From contig NZ_JBLWVT010000002.1 in the NCBI RefSeq assembly GCF_048268305.1, positions 124,001-188,000 of the forward strand: a stretch of DNA of 64,000 nt, in the 5' to 3' direction. The translations under genes and the position numbers were made by a program. The first letter of the stretch is position 1, and each line of letters opens with the position of its first letter. The DNA comes from Pseudodonghicola sp048268305 (GTDB lineage: Bacteria; Pseudomonadota; Alphaproteobacteria; Rhodobacterales; Rhodobacteraceae). Of the stretch, positions 49,201 through 58,104 are shown piece by piece. The notes under the pieces are model-generated. The model had not been told where the DNA came from. It worked only from the letters and a program-made list of their open reading frames with translations, and made no database searches.

Positions 49201-50139
49201 TCAGCTCCAGACCCGCGCCGCTTGGGCGGTGTCGCCTTGCCTCTCTGAAAGCTTCACGAACCGGCCAGGGGGCAGGCCGACATGGCGGCTGAAGGCGGTG
49301 CTGAAGGTGCTGGCAGAGCCATAGCCGATCCGGCTTGCGACCTCGTCCAGCGGCAGGCCGCTGCCGCGCAGCATGGTTTTTGCCACGGCCATGCGCCAGG
49401 ACAGCAGATATTCCATCGGCCTGACTCCGACCAGGCGGGTGAAGCGGTCGAAAAAGGCCGAGCGGGACAGCCCGGCCTCCCGCGCCAGGGCCGCCACCGT
49501 CCATGACCGCTGTATCTGGTCGTGCATGCAGCGCAGGGCGGGCGCGATCCGCGGGTCTGCCAGACCGCGCAGCAGCCCTGGTTGTGCCTGTCCGGCCGGC
49601 GCGGCGCGCAACGCCTCGATCAGCAGGATTTCCACCAGTCGTTCAAGGATGAGATCACGGCCGATCTCCTCGCGCGCCGCCTCGGCGCCGAGCAGATGCA
49701 CCAATTGGCTCAGCCGCGGGACGCCGCGTATATGGATCATGCGCGGCAGCAGAGCGACCAGCAGCCCGGCATCGGGAGAGGCGAAGGCGAACCAGCCGCC
49801 GAACTGCCGCATGTCCGGTGGCCCGTCCTGCCGGCCATAGCGGACCTCGCGGTCTGGCGGCGGCGCACTCCTCGGGTCGATCCGCACCGCCGGAGCGGGA
49901 TCGAGGCCGGACATGGTGAAGGCGGGCGTCGCCGGCAGCAGGACGAAATCCCCGGCTTCGAGCAGAACCTCCGCCTCGCCCTCGACGGCCAGGCGGCAGT
50001 GGCCCTCGGTCACCGCGCAAAAGCCGGGCTCGCCAAATGCGCCATAGCGCACCGCCCAGCGGCCGGCGCCGCTGATCCCTTTCGAGACCACGGCGCGGGG
50101 CCGCAAGATCCGGATCACTTGGGTCAGGGGATCGGGCAT
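49201..50139 (-). CDS. AraC family transcriptional regulator with cupin domain
   Basis: 312 residues: an N-terminal cupin-type domain (GHCRLAVEGEAEVLLEAGDF) and the C-terminal double helix-turn-helix with WTVAALAREAGLSRSAFFDRF and PLDEVASRIGYGSASTFSTAFSR. The type (AraC_binding_2/cupin_6) commonly controls a nearby oxidoreductase. It is divergent from the SDR gene with a 98-base spacer, so it probably regulates it and itself. Confidence 0.92.
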   Translation of the reverse strand: MPDPLTQVIRILRPRAVVSKGISGAGRWAVRYGAFGEPGFCAVTEGHCRLAVEGEAEVLLEAGDFVLLPATPAFTMSGLDPAPAVRIDPRSAPPPDREVRYGRQDGPPDMRQFGGWFAFASPDAGLLVALLPRMIHIRGVPRLSQLVHLLGAEAAREEIGRDLILERLVEILLIEALRAAPAGQAQPGLLRGLADPRIAPALRCMHDQIQRSWTVAALAREAGLSRSAFFDRFTRLVGVRPMEYLLSWRMAVAKTMLRGSGLPLDEVASRIGYGSASTFSTAFSRHVGLPPGRFVKLSERQGDTAQAARVWS

Positions 50140-50237
50140 TCAGGACTTTCGCAAACAAAATACGGACTTCGGATTGATGATAGTCTTGATTTTGCCCGAT
50201 AGAACCGTCTGGTCAACAGCAAACTCAGGAGTCCCCC

Positions 50238-50981
50238 ATGACCACCGTCCTCATCACCGGCTGCTCGTCCGGCTACGGGCTGGAGACTGCCCGTCACTTC
50301 CATGCCCGGGGCTGGAGCGTCATCGCCACCATGCGCGGCCCGCGCAACGATCTTCTCCCGGTCTCTGACCGCATCCGGATCCTGCCGCTCGACGTCACCC
50401 GGGCGGACAGCATCGCCGAAGCGATCGCCGCCGCCGGGCCGATCGACGTCCTGGTCAACAACGCCGGCATCGGTGTTGTCGGCGCGTTTGAGGCGACGCC
50501 GATGGCACATGTCCGAAAGGTTTTCGAAACCAATACCTTCGGGGTGATGGCAATGACGCAGGCGGTGATTCCGCAGATGCGGGCGCGGCGTTCCGGGGTG
50601 ATCGTCAACGTCACCTCGAGCGTGACGCTGGCGCCGATGCCACTGGCCGCCGCCTATACCGCCAGCAAACAGGCGATTGAGGGGTTCACCGGGTCCCTCG
50701 CGCATGAGCTGGGCGCTTTCGGTCTGCGCGCCCGGCTGGTCGAACCCGGCTATGCCCCAACCACGCGGTTCGCCGAGAATACCGACATCCCGGTCATGGA
50801 GCTGGTGCCCGAGGCCTATGCGGATTTCGCCGGGTCGATCTTTGCAGGCTACGCCAACCCGACGCTGACCACGCGGGAAAGCGACGTGGCCGAGGCGGTC
50901 TGGCTGGCCGCCAACGATCCGTCGGATCGGCTGCGCTATCCCGCCGGGGCGGATGCGGTCGCGCTTGCCTCGGTCGGCTGA
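50238..50981 (+). CDS. Short-chain dehydrogenase/reductase
   Basis: 247 residues with the classical SDR motifs: TGCSSGYG (cofactor loop), NNAGIG, a serine in NVTSSVTLAP and YTASK with the catalytic tyrosine and lysine. The arginine-rich end of the second strand (ATMRGPRND) suggests NADP(H) preference. The substrate is unknown. AGGAG precedes the ATG. It is divergent from the AraC-type gene. Confidence 0.92.
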   Translation: MTTVLITGCSSGYGLETARHFHARGWSVIATMRGPRNDLLPVSDRIRILPLDVTRADSIAEAIAAAGPIDVLVNNAGIGVVGAFEATPMAHVRKVFETNTFGVMAMTQAVIPQMRARRSGVIVNVTSSVTLAPMPLAAAYTASKQAIEGFTGSLAHELGAFGLRARLVEPGYAPTTRFAENTDIPVMELVPEAYADFAGSIFAGYANPTLTTRESDVAEAVWLAANDPSDRLRYPAGADAVALASVG

Positions 50982-51062
50982 TCGGGGCAGGCGGGGCGGC
51001 GATCGGCCCGACGGGCAAAGGATCGCTGCCCCGGATCATCGCGTCGGACCTGGCCCCGGGGC

Positions 51063-52430
51063 TCAGGCCGCCAGGTCGGCTTCGCCGAAGCTCTCCACCC
51101 GGAACCGCTGAAGGCTGGTATCCTTCGCCCAGGAGTGCCGTGGCAGCCCGGCCTTGAGTTTCAGCGCCTCGAGGAAGGCCCGCGGCTCGGGCAGGCTGTC
51201 CCAGACCGCCGGCAGGAAGACTCCGCGATGCCCGCCGGAGGAGAGGATCAGCCCGTCAAGCCCGGGAGCGACCTGCGCCAGCGCCTCCTGTTCATTGCGG
51301 AAATGCAGCGGCTGCGCCTTGCTGAGCACGGCGATCTTGATCCGCAGATCGGGCAGCAGCCCGGCGGTGACCGGGGCGAAGCGCGGATCGCGGAAGGCGG
51401 CGGAGATCGCATTGTCCGCGACATCCTCCGCCAGGGCCCGATGCGCCCGGATCGTCCCGATGCAGCCGCGCAGGTCGCCGTTCAGGGTCAGGGTCACGAA
51501 GCTGGCCGCCTGCGTCTGCAGCGGCGTGGCGGCGCGCTCAGGCGCGGGGGGCTGCGCTTGGTCCGGCGTCAGCCGGGCGGTGATCGCCCCGCGCGCGAGG
51601 TCGAGCAGCGCGGCCTGGGCGCGCGGTGGCAGCATCGCGGCGTCGATCGGATAGAAGGCCCAGGCACCATAGCCGACGACGCGGGAGCGATCGCCGCTGG
51701 CCTCGGCGCTGTCGCCGATGCCGAGCCGCAGCGCCTTGCAGCCCTGTCCGCTTCGCGACATCAGCCAGCCCTGCAGCCCCTTGGCGCCGCAGGCATGATA
51801 GGGGGTCAGCCGATCTGCCTGGCCGGTCTCCAGCAGATGGGCGGTTTCGGCGTCCTTCTCGCGCGCTTCGGCCTGGGTCAGGAAATGGCTGAGATCGGAG
51901 GACAGCACCACCAGCGTCCCGGGTGCCTCAAGCGCGTCGATCGCCGCGGCGACCTGTTCGGCCGGCACCTCGCCGCAGACCAGGGGGACGATGCGGGCCC
52001 CGGGCCAGAGGCTGCGGATGAAGGGGAGCTGGGTTTCGATGCCGTGTTCATTGTCATGGGCGGCGTCTTCCTCATGGGCGAGCCCGGCCTGGGCCAGCCC
52101 GTCGCAGGCGGCCCGGTCGATGGTCAGGGGACCAAGCGGGGTCGAGAACACCTGCTGCGATGGGAAGGCGATCCCATGGAACCAGTAGCGGTGCGAGGGG
52201 GAGACGATGACGATCCGTTCGGGCGTCCAGGTCACCGCCCCGAAGGAGAGCCCGGCGAAGCGCCCGGAATAGAGATAGCCCGCATGTGGCGCCACGATGG
52301 CGCGCGGCGCCGCCATCCCCGCCGGCGCGGCGAGTGCTGCGGCATGTAGATAGGCCTCGACCTCGGTGGCGAGCTGTTTCGGATCGGCGGGGAAAAACAT
52401 TCCGCTGAAATGGCAAATGCGTTCGGACAT
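51063..52430 (-). CDS. AmmeMemoRadiSam system: MEMO1 (protein B) and AMMECR1 (protein A) fusion
   Basis: 455 residues. Residues about 1-265 are a MEMO1-like domain (FFPADPKQLATEVEAYLHAA, IVAPHAGYLYSG, SPSHRYWFHG, SSDLSHFL), related to class III extradiol dioxygenases with conserved His residues. About 275-455 are AMMECR1 (FVTLTLNGDLRGCIGTI, AISAAFRDPRFAPV, PEPRAFLEALKLKAG). Both families are known in eukaryotes; in bacteria they accompany a radical SAM enzyme. Here it is in divergent orientation with that enzyme. No biochemical role is established for the set. Confidence 0.9.
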   Translation of the reverse strand: MSERICHFSGMFFPADPKQLATEVEAYLHAAALAAPAGMAAPRAIVAPHAGYLYSGRFAGLSFGAVTWTPERIVIVSPSHRYWFHGIAFPSQQVFSTPLGPLTIDRAACDGLAQAGLAHEEDAAHDNEHGIETQLPFIRSLWPGARIVPLVCGEVPAEQVAAAIDALEAPGTLVVLSSDLSHFLTQAEAREKDAETAHLLETGQADRLTPYHACGAKGLQGWLMSRSGQGCKALRLGIGDSAEASGDRSRVVGYGAWAFYPIDAAMLPPRAQAALLDLARGAITARLTPDQAQPPAPERAATPLQTQAASFVTLTLNGDLRGCIGTIRAHRALAEDVADNAISAAFRDPRFAPVTAGLLPDLRIKIAVLSKAQPLHFRNEQEALAQVAPGLDGLILSSGGHRGVFLPAVWDSLPEPRAFLEALKLKAGLPRHSWAKDTSLQRFRVESFGEADLAA

Positions 52431-52514
52431 TGTTCACCTGATGTTCTCGTGCCCCTGGTGTCGGGGCCTTTGCATCCTATATGGGATGTGATCACAAAAA
52501 ATGGAGAGGTCATC
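52431..52514. promoter_or_regulatory. Divergent promoter of the AmmeMemoRadiSam genes
   Basis: The 84-base gap contains CATCCTATATGGGATG (52473-52488), a 16-base near-palindrome with only one mismatched pair, and the perfect palindrome TGTGATCACA (52487-52496). GGAGAGG at 52503-52509 is the ribosome site for the radical SAM gene. These are candidate operators; the binding protein is unknown. Confidence 0.4.
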
Positions 52515-53579
<1,065 letters not shown>

Positions 53580-53642
53580 CCGCCGGCTCAAGGGCCGGTT
53601 TGGCCGGCCGCGCGGAAATCGAACGCGCGACCGACCGGGAGG

Positions 53643-53670
53643 AGGGGAGGCCGGGATCGGCCGCCCCTTT
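53643..53670 (+). terminator. Terminator of the radical SAM gene
   Basis: GGGG-A-GGCCG, loop GGAT, CGGCC-G-CCCC, with one A/G mismatch, followed by four T. Confidence 0.7.
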
Positions 53671-53702
53671 TCGTGAGCCTCGGCAAGGTGGGGCGGGCTG
53701 TC

Positions 53703-54866
53703 TCAGGCCTTTGTGGCGGAGAGGCCGCGCTGCGCGCCGCGGGCGGTGGCCAGCGCCAGTGCCACCCCGGGCAGGATCAGCATCAGGCCGATCAGCGGTG
53801 TGGCGCCCAGCCCCCAGCCTTGGAAGGCGGCGGCGCCGATCAGGATGCCGAGCCCCTGGCCGAGATAGATCATCGAGCCATTGAGCGAGAAGGCCAGCGT
53901 CGCGCCGCTGCCGGCAAGCTCGGCCAGGCGGGATTGCACCAGCGTGCCGGTGGCCGCCTGCGCCGCCGGTCCGGTGGCGACGCTGAGGATCATCGCCGCC
54001 AGGCTGAGCGCGGTTGCCGCGCCGGTCATCAGCGGGGACACCAGAATGCCGAGCGAGACCAGCAGCATCGCGAAGGGCAGGAGCAGCGCATAGCGGTGGC
54101 CACGGGCCGCAAGGGCTGCGCCGAGCCGCACGCCGAACAGGCTGCTGAAGCCGATCAGGCACTGGATCGCCGCGATGCCGCTGCCGGAAAAGCCGGTGGT
54201 CGCCCGGATCACCGGTCCGATCAGCCCGGCGACGCAGAACAGCGTGGCCGAGGCGATCAGCGTGACCCCGAGATAGGGCAGCACGCGCGCATTCAGACCG
54301 GCCGCCGCCGGGGTGATGCCAAGCCGCGCCCGATCCGGCACGAAGGCCCAGACCAGCAGGAGGGCAATCGCACAGATCGCGGCGGTGGCGATGAAGCTGG
54401 CCGGCCAGCCATAGCTGAGGCCCGCGATCGAGCCGATCGGGATGCCGAGGATCATCGCCAGCGGGATGCCGGCGTAGACGGTGGAAATCGCCTTGGGCCG
54501 CGCCGCCGCCGTCGCGGCCGAGGCGGCAAGCGTGGTCGCCAGTGGAAAGGCCAGCGCGCCGATGCCGCCGACCAGCAACCTGAGCAGGAAGAGGCTGCGG
54601 AAATCCGCGGCCAGGGCCGAGGCGGCGTTCAGCACCGTCAACGTCAGCAAGACCGCCAGCAGCAGCCGGCGCGGCGGCAGTCGCCGGGTCAGATGCGCCA
54701 GCAGCGGGCCGCAAAAGGCGCAGGCGATGGCAAAGGCCGATTGCAGCGTCGCCACCGCCGCGACCGAAACCCCAAGCGCCTCTGCCATCGGTTGCAGCAC
54801 CCCCGAGAAGACGAAGGCCCCGGTGGTGAAGGCGAAGGGACAGAAGAGAAGGGCGATCAGATACAT
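53703..54866 (-). CDS. Major facilitator superfamily transporter
   Basis: 387 residues with about twelve helices, beginning MYLIALLFCPFAFTTGAFVF, and an MFS loop seen as HLTRRLPPRRLLLAVLLT. Closest in feel to the DHA1 multidrug or arabinose-efflux group; substrate unknown. The ATG lies 3 bases after the stop of the thioesterase gene, so it is probably the last gene of that operon. Confidence 0.83.
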   Translation of the reverse strand: MYLIALLFCPFAFTTGAFVFSGVLQPMAEALGVSVAAVATLQSAFAIACAFCGPLLAHLTRRLPPRRLLLAVLLTLTVLNAASALAADFRSLFLLRLLVGGIGALAFPLATTLAASAATAAARPKAISTVYAGIPLAMILGIPIGSIAGLSYGWPASFIATAAICAIALLLVWAFVPDRARLGITPAAAGLNARVLPYLGVTLIASATLFCVAGLIGPVIRATTGFSGSGIAAIQCLIGFSSLFGVRLGAALAARGHRYALLLPFAMLLVSLGILVSPLMTGAATALSLAAMILSVATGPAAQAATGTLVQSRLAELAGSGATLAFSLNGSMIYLGQGLGILIGAAAFQGWGLGATPLIGLMLILPGVALALATARGAQRGLSATKA

Positions 54867-54869
54867 GTC

Positions 54870-55379
54870 TCAGCCCGCCGTGCGAATGAAACAGGTGGTG
54901 GTGCCGGTGGCGAGAATCCGGCCCTGGCTGTCCTCGACCCAGCCCGAGGCGGTGGCGGTGTTGCGGCCGCGGCTCTGCACCTCGGCGCAGCAGCGGACCT
55001 GGCCGGTGTTCGGCAGGATGGGGCGGATGAACTTCACCTCGGTCCCCAGAGAGGCATAGGTCTCGCCCCGGTTCAGCGTGGTCTGCACCGCGCATCCCAG
55101 CGCGGAATCGAGCAGCGTCATGGTCCAGCCGCCATGCACCAGCCCCATCGGGTTCAGATAGCGCGCCGCCGGATTGCCGAGAAAGACGATACGACCCTCG
55201 CCGAGTTCATGGACCCACTGGCGCATGACCTCGACCATCGGTGGGGCGGGAAAGCGCTGTTCGATGATTGCCTGCATCTGTTCCAGGCCGGTCATGGTGG
55301 CCGCCTCGCGCGGGTCGGCCAGGCCGAAGGCCAGTTCGGGCATCGGCACTTCGGTGGGAATCGGGGTCTGTTCGGTCAT
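54870..55379 (-). CDS. PaaI-type hotdog-fold thioesterase
   Basis: 169 residues. The hotdog core includes MGLVHGGWTMTLLDSALG (the HGG motif with the catalytic region), SLGTEVKFIRPILPN and GWVEDSQGRILATGTTT. It would hydrolyse acyl-CoA thioesters. The ATG at 55379 overlaps the thiolase stop (ATGA). Next to a thiolase, it may release CoA from a pathway intermediate. Confidence 0.88.
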   Translation of the reverse strand: MTEQTPIPTEVPMPELAFGLADPREAATMTGLEQMQAIIEQRFPAPPMVEVMRQWVHELGEGRIVFLGNPAARYLNPMGLVHGGWTMTLLDSALGCAVQTTLNRGETYASLGTEVKFIRPILPNTGQVRCCAEVQSRGRNTATASGWVEDSQGRILATGTTTCFIRTAG

Positions 55380-56572
55380 GCTGCAATCTCCAGGGCAATG
55401 GCCGTCGCCTCGCCGCCGCCGATGCAGAGGCAGGCGATGCCGCGTTTCAGCCCACGCGCGCGCAGCGCGTGGATCAGGGTGACGATGATGCGGGCGCCGG
55501 TGGCGCCGATCGGATGGCCAAGCGCGCAGGCGCCGCCATTGACGTTCAGCCTGTCGCGCGGGATGCCGATCTCCTTGGCGGCGGCCATGGCAACGACGGC
55601 AAAGGCCTCGTTGATCTCGAAGAGATCGACATCCTCGGCCCGCCAGCCGAGCTGATCCAGCAGTTTGCGGATCGCCGGGATCGGTGCGGTGGTGAACCAG
55701 GCGGGTTCCTGCGAATGGGTGGCATGGCCGAGGAGGCGGGCAAGGATCGGCAGGCCGGATTGCTTCGCCGTGCTCTGGCGCGTCAGCACCAGCGCCGCCG
55801 CACCGTCGGCATTGGCCGAGGCGCTGGCGGCGGTGATGGTGCCGCCCTCGCCGAAGGCGCTGCGCAGGGTCGGGATCTTGTCGGCGTTGATCTGTTCGGG
55901 GCGTTCGTCGCGGGCGACGAGGGTTTCGCCCTTGCGGGTCATCACCGTGACCGGCGCGCATTCGCCGTCGAACTGGCCCGAGGCGACGGCGCCCTGCGCG
56001 CGTTCCAATGTCTCGATCGCATAGGTGTCCTGATCGGCGCGGCTGAACTGGTAAAGTTCGGCCGTGGCCTCGCCGAAGGCGCCCATCGGCCGGCCGCGGT
56101 CATAGGCATCCTCCAGCCCGTCGTTCATCATGTGGTCGAGAACCTCGGCGCTGCCGGCCTTGTGACCCCGGCGCATGTCGCCCAGCAGGAAGGGGGCGTT
56201 CGACATCGATTCCATGCCGCCCGCGACGACGATGCCGGCACTGCCCGAGCGGATCAGATCGTGGCCCAGCATAACCGCCTTCATCCCCGACCCGCAGACC
56301 TTGTTGAGCGTGGTGGCGCCGACCGCATCGGGCAGCCCGGCCGCTCGTGCCGCCTGCCGCGCCGGCGCCTGGCCAAGCCCCGCAGGCAGCACGCAGCCCA
56401 TCAGCACCTCGGACACGGACGCGGGGGCCACATCGGCCGCTTGCAGGGCGGCGCGGATCGCGGTGGCGCCCAACCGTGGCGCCGGCACTGACGACAGCGC
56501 CCCCATGAAGGCGCCGAGCGGGGTGCGTGCGGCCCCGGCGATGATGATCGGATCTGGGTCTGTGATGGTCAT
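55376..56572 (-). CDS. Acetyl-CoA C-acetyltransferase (thiolase)
   Basis: 398 residues. Catalytic residues in VCGSGMKAV (Cys), NGGACALGHPIGATGAR (His) and CLCIGGGEA (Cys). A biosynthetic type such as AtoB/PhaA is as likely as a degradative one. The start at ATG 56572 has GGAGGG in front. It is divergent from a TetR gene whose spacer holds a strong palindrome, so the operon is likely controlled by that repressor. It is a second thiolase, different from the one at 2034. Confidence 0.92.
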   Translation of the reverse strand: MTITDPDPIIIAGAARTPLGAFMGALSSVPAPRLGATAIRAALQAADVAPASVSEVLMGCVLPAGLGQAPARQAARAAGLPDAVGATTLNKVCGSGMKAVMLGHDLIRSGSAGIVVAGGMESMSNAPFLLGDMRRGHKAGSAEVLDHMMNDGLEDAYDRGRPMGAFGEATAELYQFSRADQDTYAIETLERAQGAVASGQFDGECAPVTVMTRKGETLVARDERPEQINADKIPTLRSAFGEGGTITAASASANADGAAALVLTRQSTAKQSGLPILARLLGHATHSQEPAWFTTAPIPAIRKLLDQLGWRAEDVDLFEINEAFAVVAMAAAKEIGIPRDRLNVNGGACALGHPIGATGARIIVTLIHALRARGLKRGIACLCIGGGEATAIALEIAA

Positions 56573-56598
56573 CTGACTCCCTCCAAGAGTTCCATTTA

Positions 56599-56646
56599 GA
56601 GTATGATCATACTCCAACTTGTCAATCGAAAGATTATGACTATAAT
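56599..56646. promoter_or_regulatory. TetR operator with back-to-back promoters
   Basis: The perfect palindrome GAGTATGATCATACTC (56599-56614) lies beside a plus-strand promoter, TTGTCA (56619-56624), 16 bases, TATAAT (56641-56646), for the TetR gene. On the minus strand TTGACA (56625-56620) precedes the same palindrome, which fills the spacer of a thiolase promoter with a weak -10 (TACTCT). A bound repressor would block the thiolase promoter and could affect its own. Confidence 0.65.
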
Positions 56647-56674
56647 TCAAATGGTCAGATCAGGAGGCTGTGGC

Positions 56675-57235
56675 ATGAGGATGAGCCGACAGGACGCGGC
56701 GAAGAATCGCGAGCGGGTGCTCAGGACCGCCGGCGAGATGTTTCGCAGGGACGGGTATGACGGCACCGGCATCGCGGCGTTGATGAAGGCTTCGGGGATG
56801 ACCAACGGCGCCTTCTACAAGCAGTTCGACAGCAAGGAGGCGCTGATCGCCGAGGCGACGGCGCAGGCCTTGGCCGAGAATGCGGAGGCTTGGAGCAAGG
56901 TGCTGGCCGGGGCCGAGGGCGATCCGCTGACCGCCATCGCGCAATGGTATCTGTCCGATCTGCATCTGGAGCATCGGGGCAAGGGCTGTACCTATGCGAC
57001 CCTGGCGGCCGAGGCGCCGCGCCACGAGGGGGCGGTTCGCAAGGCCTTTGACGATGGTCTGCGCCACACAGTGGAAATCATCGCGGGGCTGGAGCATAGC
57101 GGCGACGCGCAGCGCGACGAGACCGCCGCCCTGCGGTATCTGAGCCGGCTGGTCGGTGCCTTGATCCTGGCCCGGGCGGCTGAGGATCCCGATTTGTCAC
57201 GGCACATTCTGGAGGCCAATCGCGACCCGGACTGA
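56675..57235 (+). CDS. TetR family transcriptional regulator
   Basis: 186 residues. The helix-turn-helix is NRERVLRTAGEMFRRDGYDG then TGIAALMKASGMTNGAFYKQF, typical TetR with the FYxxFxSKEAL signature. The C-terminal ligand domain is of the common TetR_C type. CAGGAGG (56661-56667) selects the ATG at 56675 over longer forms. Divergent from the thiolase operon; ligand probably an acyl-CoA or a toxic compound. Confidence 0.92.
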   Translation: MRMSRQDAAKNRERVLRTAGEMFRRDGYDGTGIAALMKASGMTNGAFYKQFDSKEALIAEATAQALAENAEAWSKVLAGAEGDPLTAIAQWYLSDLHLEHRGKGCTYATLAAEAPRHEGAVRKAFDDGLRHTVEIIAGLEHSGDAQRDETAALRYLSRLVGALILARAAEDPDLSRHILEANRDPD

Positions 57236-57529
57236 GGCGTTGGCGCGGTGATTGGGGGGGGCCGGTCCGCCTTGTCTGCAAATCGCAAAGCGCCCGCCCG
57301 ACGGCTATGATCTGGGCTGATCCCGCCCGGTTCCAGGCGACCTATTGAAGCTTCAGGCCGCGCTCCCGACCTTTTGTCGGGGCGCGGTTTTCGCGTTTCT
57401 CCGCGCGGGGTTGCAGGTGTCCTGAGGGGGCATCGAAAAAACCGGAAAAAATGCACAAAGGCCGCTTGACGGGGCAGGGGGAGCACCATAATACAGCGCA
57501 ACGTTCCGGGGCGACCCGGACGGCAGCGA
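57236..57529. other. Spacer before the tRNA-Asp pair
   Basis: 294 bases without a convincing gene. A candidate tRNA promoter, TTGACG (57466-57471) with CATAATAC about 15-17 bases on (57487-57494), lies near the end. An AAAAA-rich stretch at 57435-57450 precedes it. Confidence 0.5.
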
Positions 57530-57606
57530 GCGGTTGTAGCTCAGTTGGTTAGAGTACCGGCCTGTCACGCCGGGGGTCGCGGGTTCGAGCCCCGTCAACC
57601 GCGCCA
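57530..57606 (+). tRNA. tRNA-Asp (anticodon GTC), copy 1
   Basis: 77 bases including CCA. Acceptor stem GCGGTTG / CAACCGC, D arm GCTC...GAGT, anticodon stem CCGGC / GCCGG around CTGTCAC (GTC anticodon), T arm GCGGG-TTCGAGC-CCCGT. Substrate for queuosine formation by Tgt. Confidence 0.97.
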
Positions 57607-57658
57607 TCGCTGCCCAAGCCCCGGTCCGGGGTAAAACGGACCAGATGAAAGTCGATGC

Positions 57659-57735
57659 GCGGTTGTAGCTCAGTTGGTTAGAGTACCGGCCTGTCACGCC
57701 GGGGGTCGCGGGTTCGAGCCCCGTCAACCGCGCCA
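57659..57735 (+). tRNA. tRNA-Asp (anticodon GTC), copy 2
   Basis: Identical in every base to copy 1, separated by 52 bases. A recent duplication or a maintained tandem pair; the spacer differs from the sequence upstream of copy 1. Confidence 0.97.
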
Positions 57736-57770
57736 CTTTCATCCCTCCCGAACCGGAGAACTGACCCGCC

Positions 57771-58010
57771 ATGGGGCCTCTGCTTGACAAAGTTTCGTGG
57801 GAAATCGCGCTGATCGCGGCGCTGACCCTTGGTCTTGCCCCGTTTTTTCCCGAACCGCATATCTGGGAAAAGCTGAAGATGCTGGCTGGCGGCACATTGC
57901 ATCGTCCCATCGACATCTTCGATCTGGTCCTGCATGGGGCGCCCTGGCTGCTGCTGCTTGCCAAGCTGGGCCGCTGGGTGCTGAAGCTTCGGTCGGACGG
58001 CGGTTCTTGA
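57771..58010 (+). CDS. Small hydrophobic membrane protein, unknown
   Basis: 79 residues: a first helix (EIALIAALTLGLAPFF), the segment PEPHIWEKLKMLAGG, and a second helix (FDLVLHGAPWLLLLAKLGRW). I recall similar small proteins in Rhodobacteraceae that are sometimes named RND transporter without evidence. CGGAGAA lies upstream. It follows the tRNA pair and precedes another unknown membrane protein. Function unknown. Confidence 0.65.
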   Translation: MGPLLDKVSWEIALIAALTLGLAPFFPEPHIWEKLKMLAGGTLHRPIDIFDLVLHGAPWLLLLAKLGRWVLKLRSDGGS

Positions 58011-58104
58011 CAGCTTAGCGACAATTGGGGGACCCTGGGCGACACTCTGCCTCCCGGTGTCGCCTCTTACGGCTGACGGACCGGGCTCTGGAAGGAGCCG
58101 AATA

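Noticed and set aside
49079..49504. Minus-strand frame ending VGDKRFELLTSSM over the tRNA-Val gene
   Set aside because: The terminal peptide comes from the tRNA sequence and the remainder is antisense to the AraC-type gene in another frame.
52487..52496. TGTGATCACA as a CRP site
   Set aside because: A CRP site has a 6-base spacer between TGTGA and TCACA; here the half-sites abut, so only an unspecified palindrome is claimed.
52410..52514. Longer N-terminus of the radical SAM enzyme from 52410
   Set aside because: It would overlap the divergent MEMO1-AMMECR1 gene and has no ribosome site; the TTG at 52515 has GGAGAGG just upstream and gives a family-like beginning.
57353..58045. Minus-strand open frame containing RLTGLEPATPGVTGRY twice
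   Set aside because: It is antisense to the two tRNA-Asp genes; the peptide is the well-known translation of tRNA-Asp and carries no evidence of a protein.
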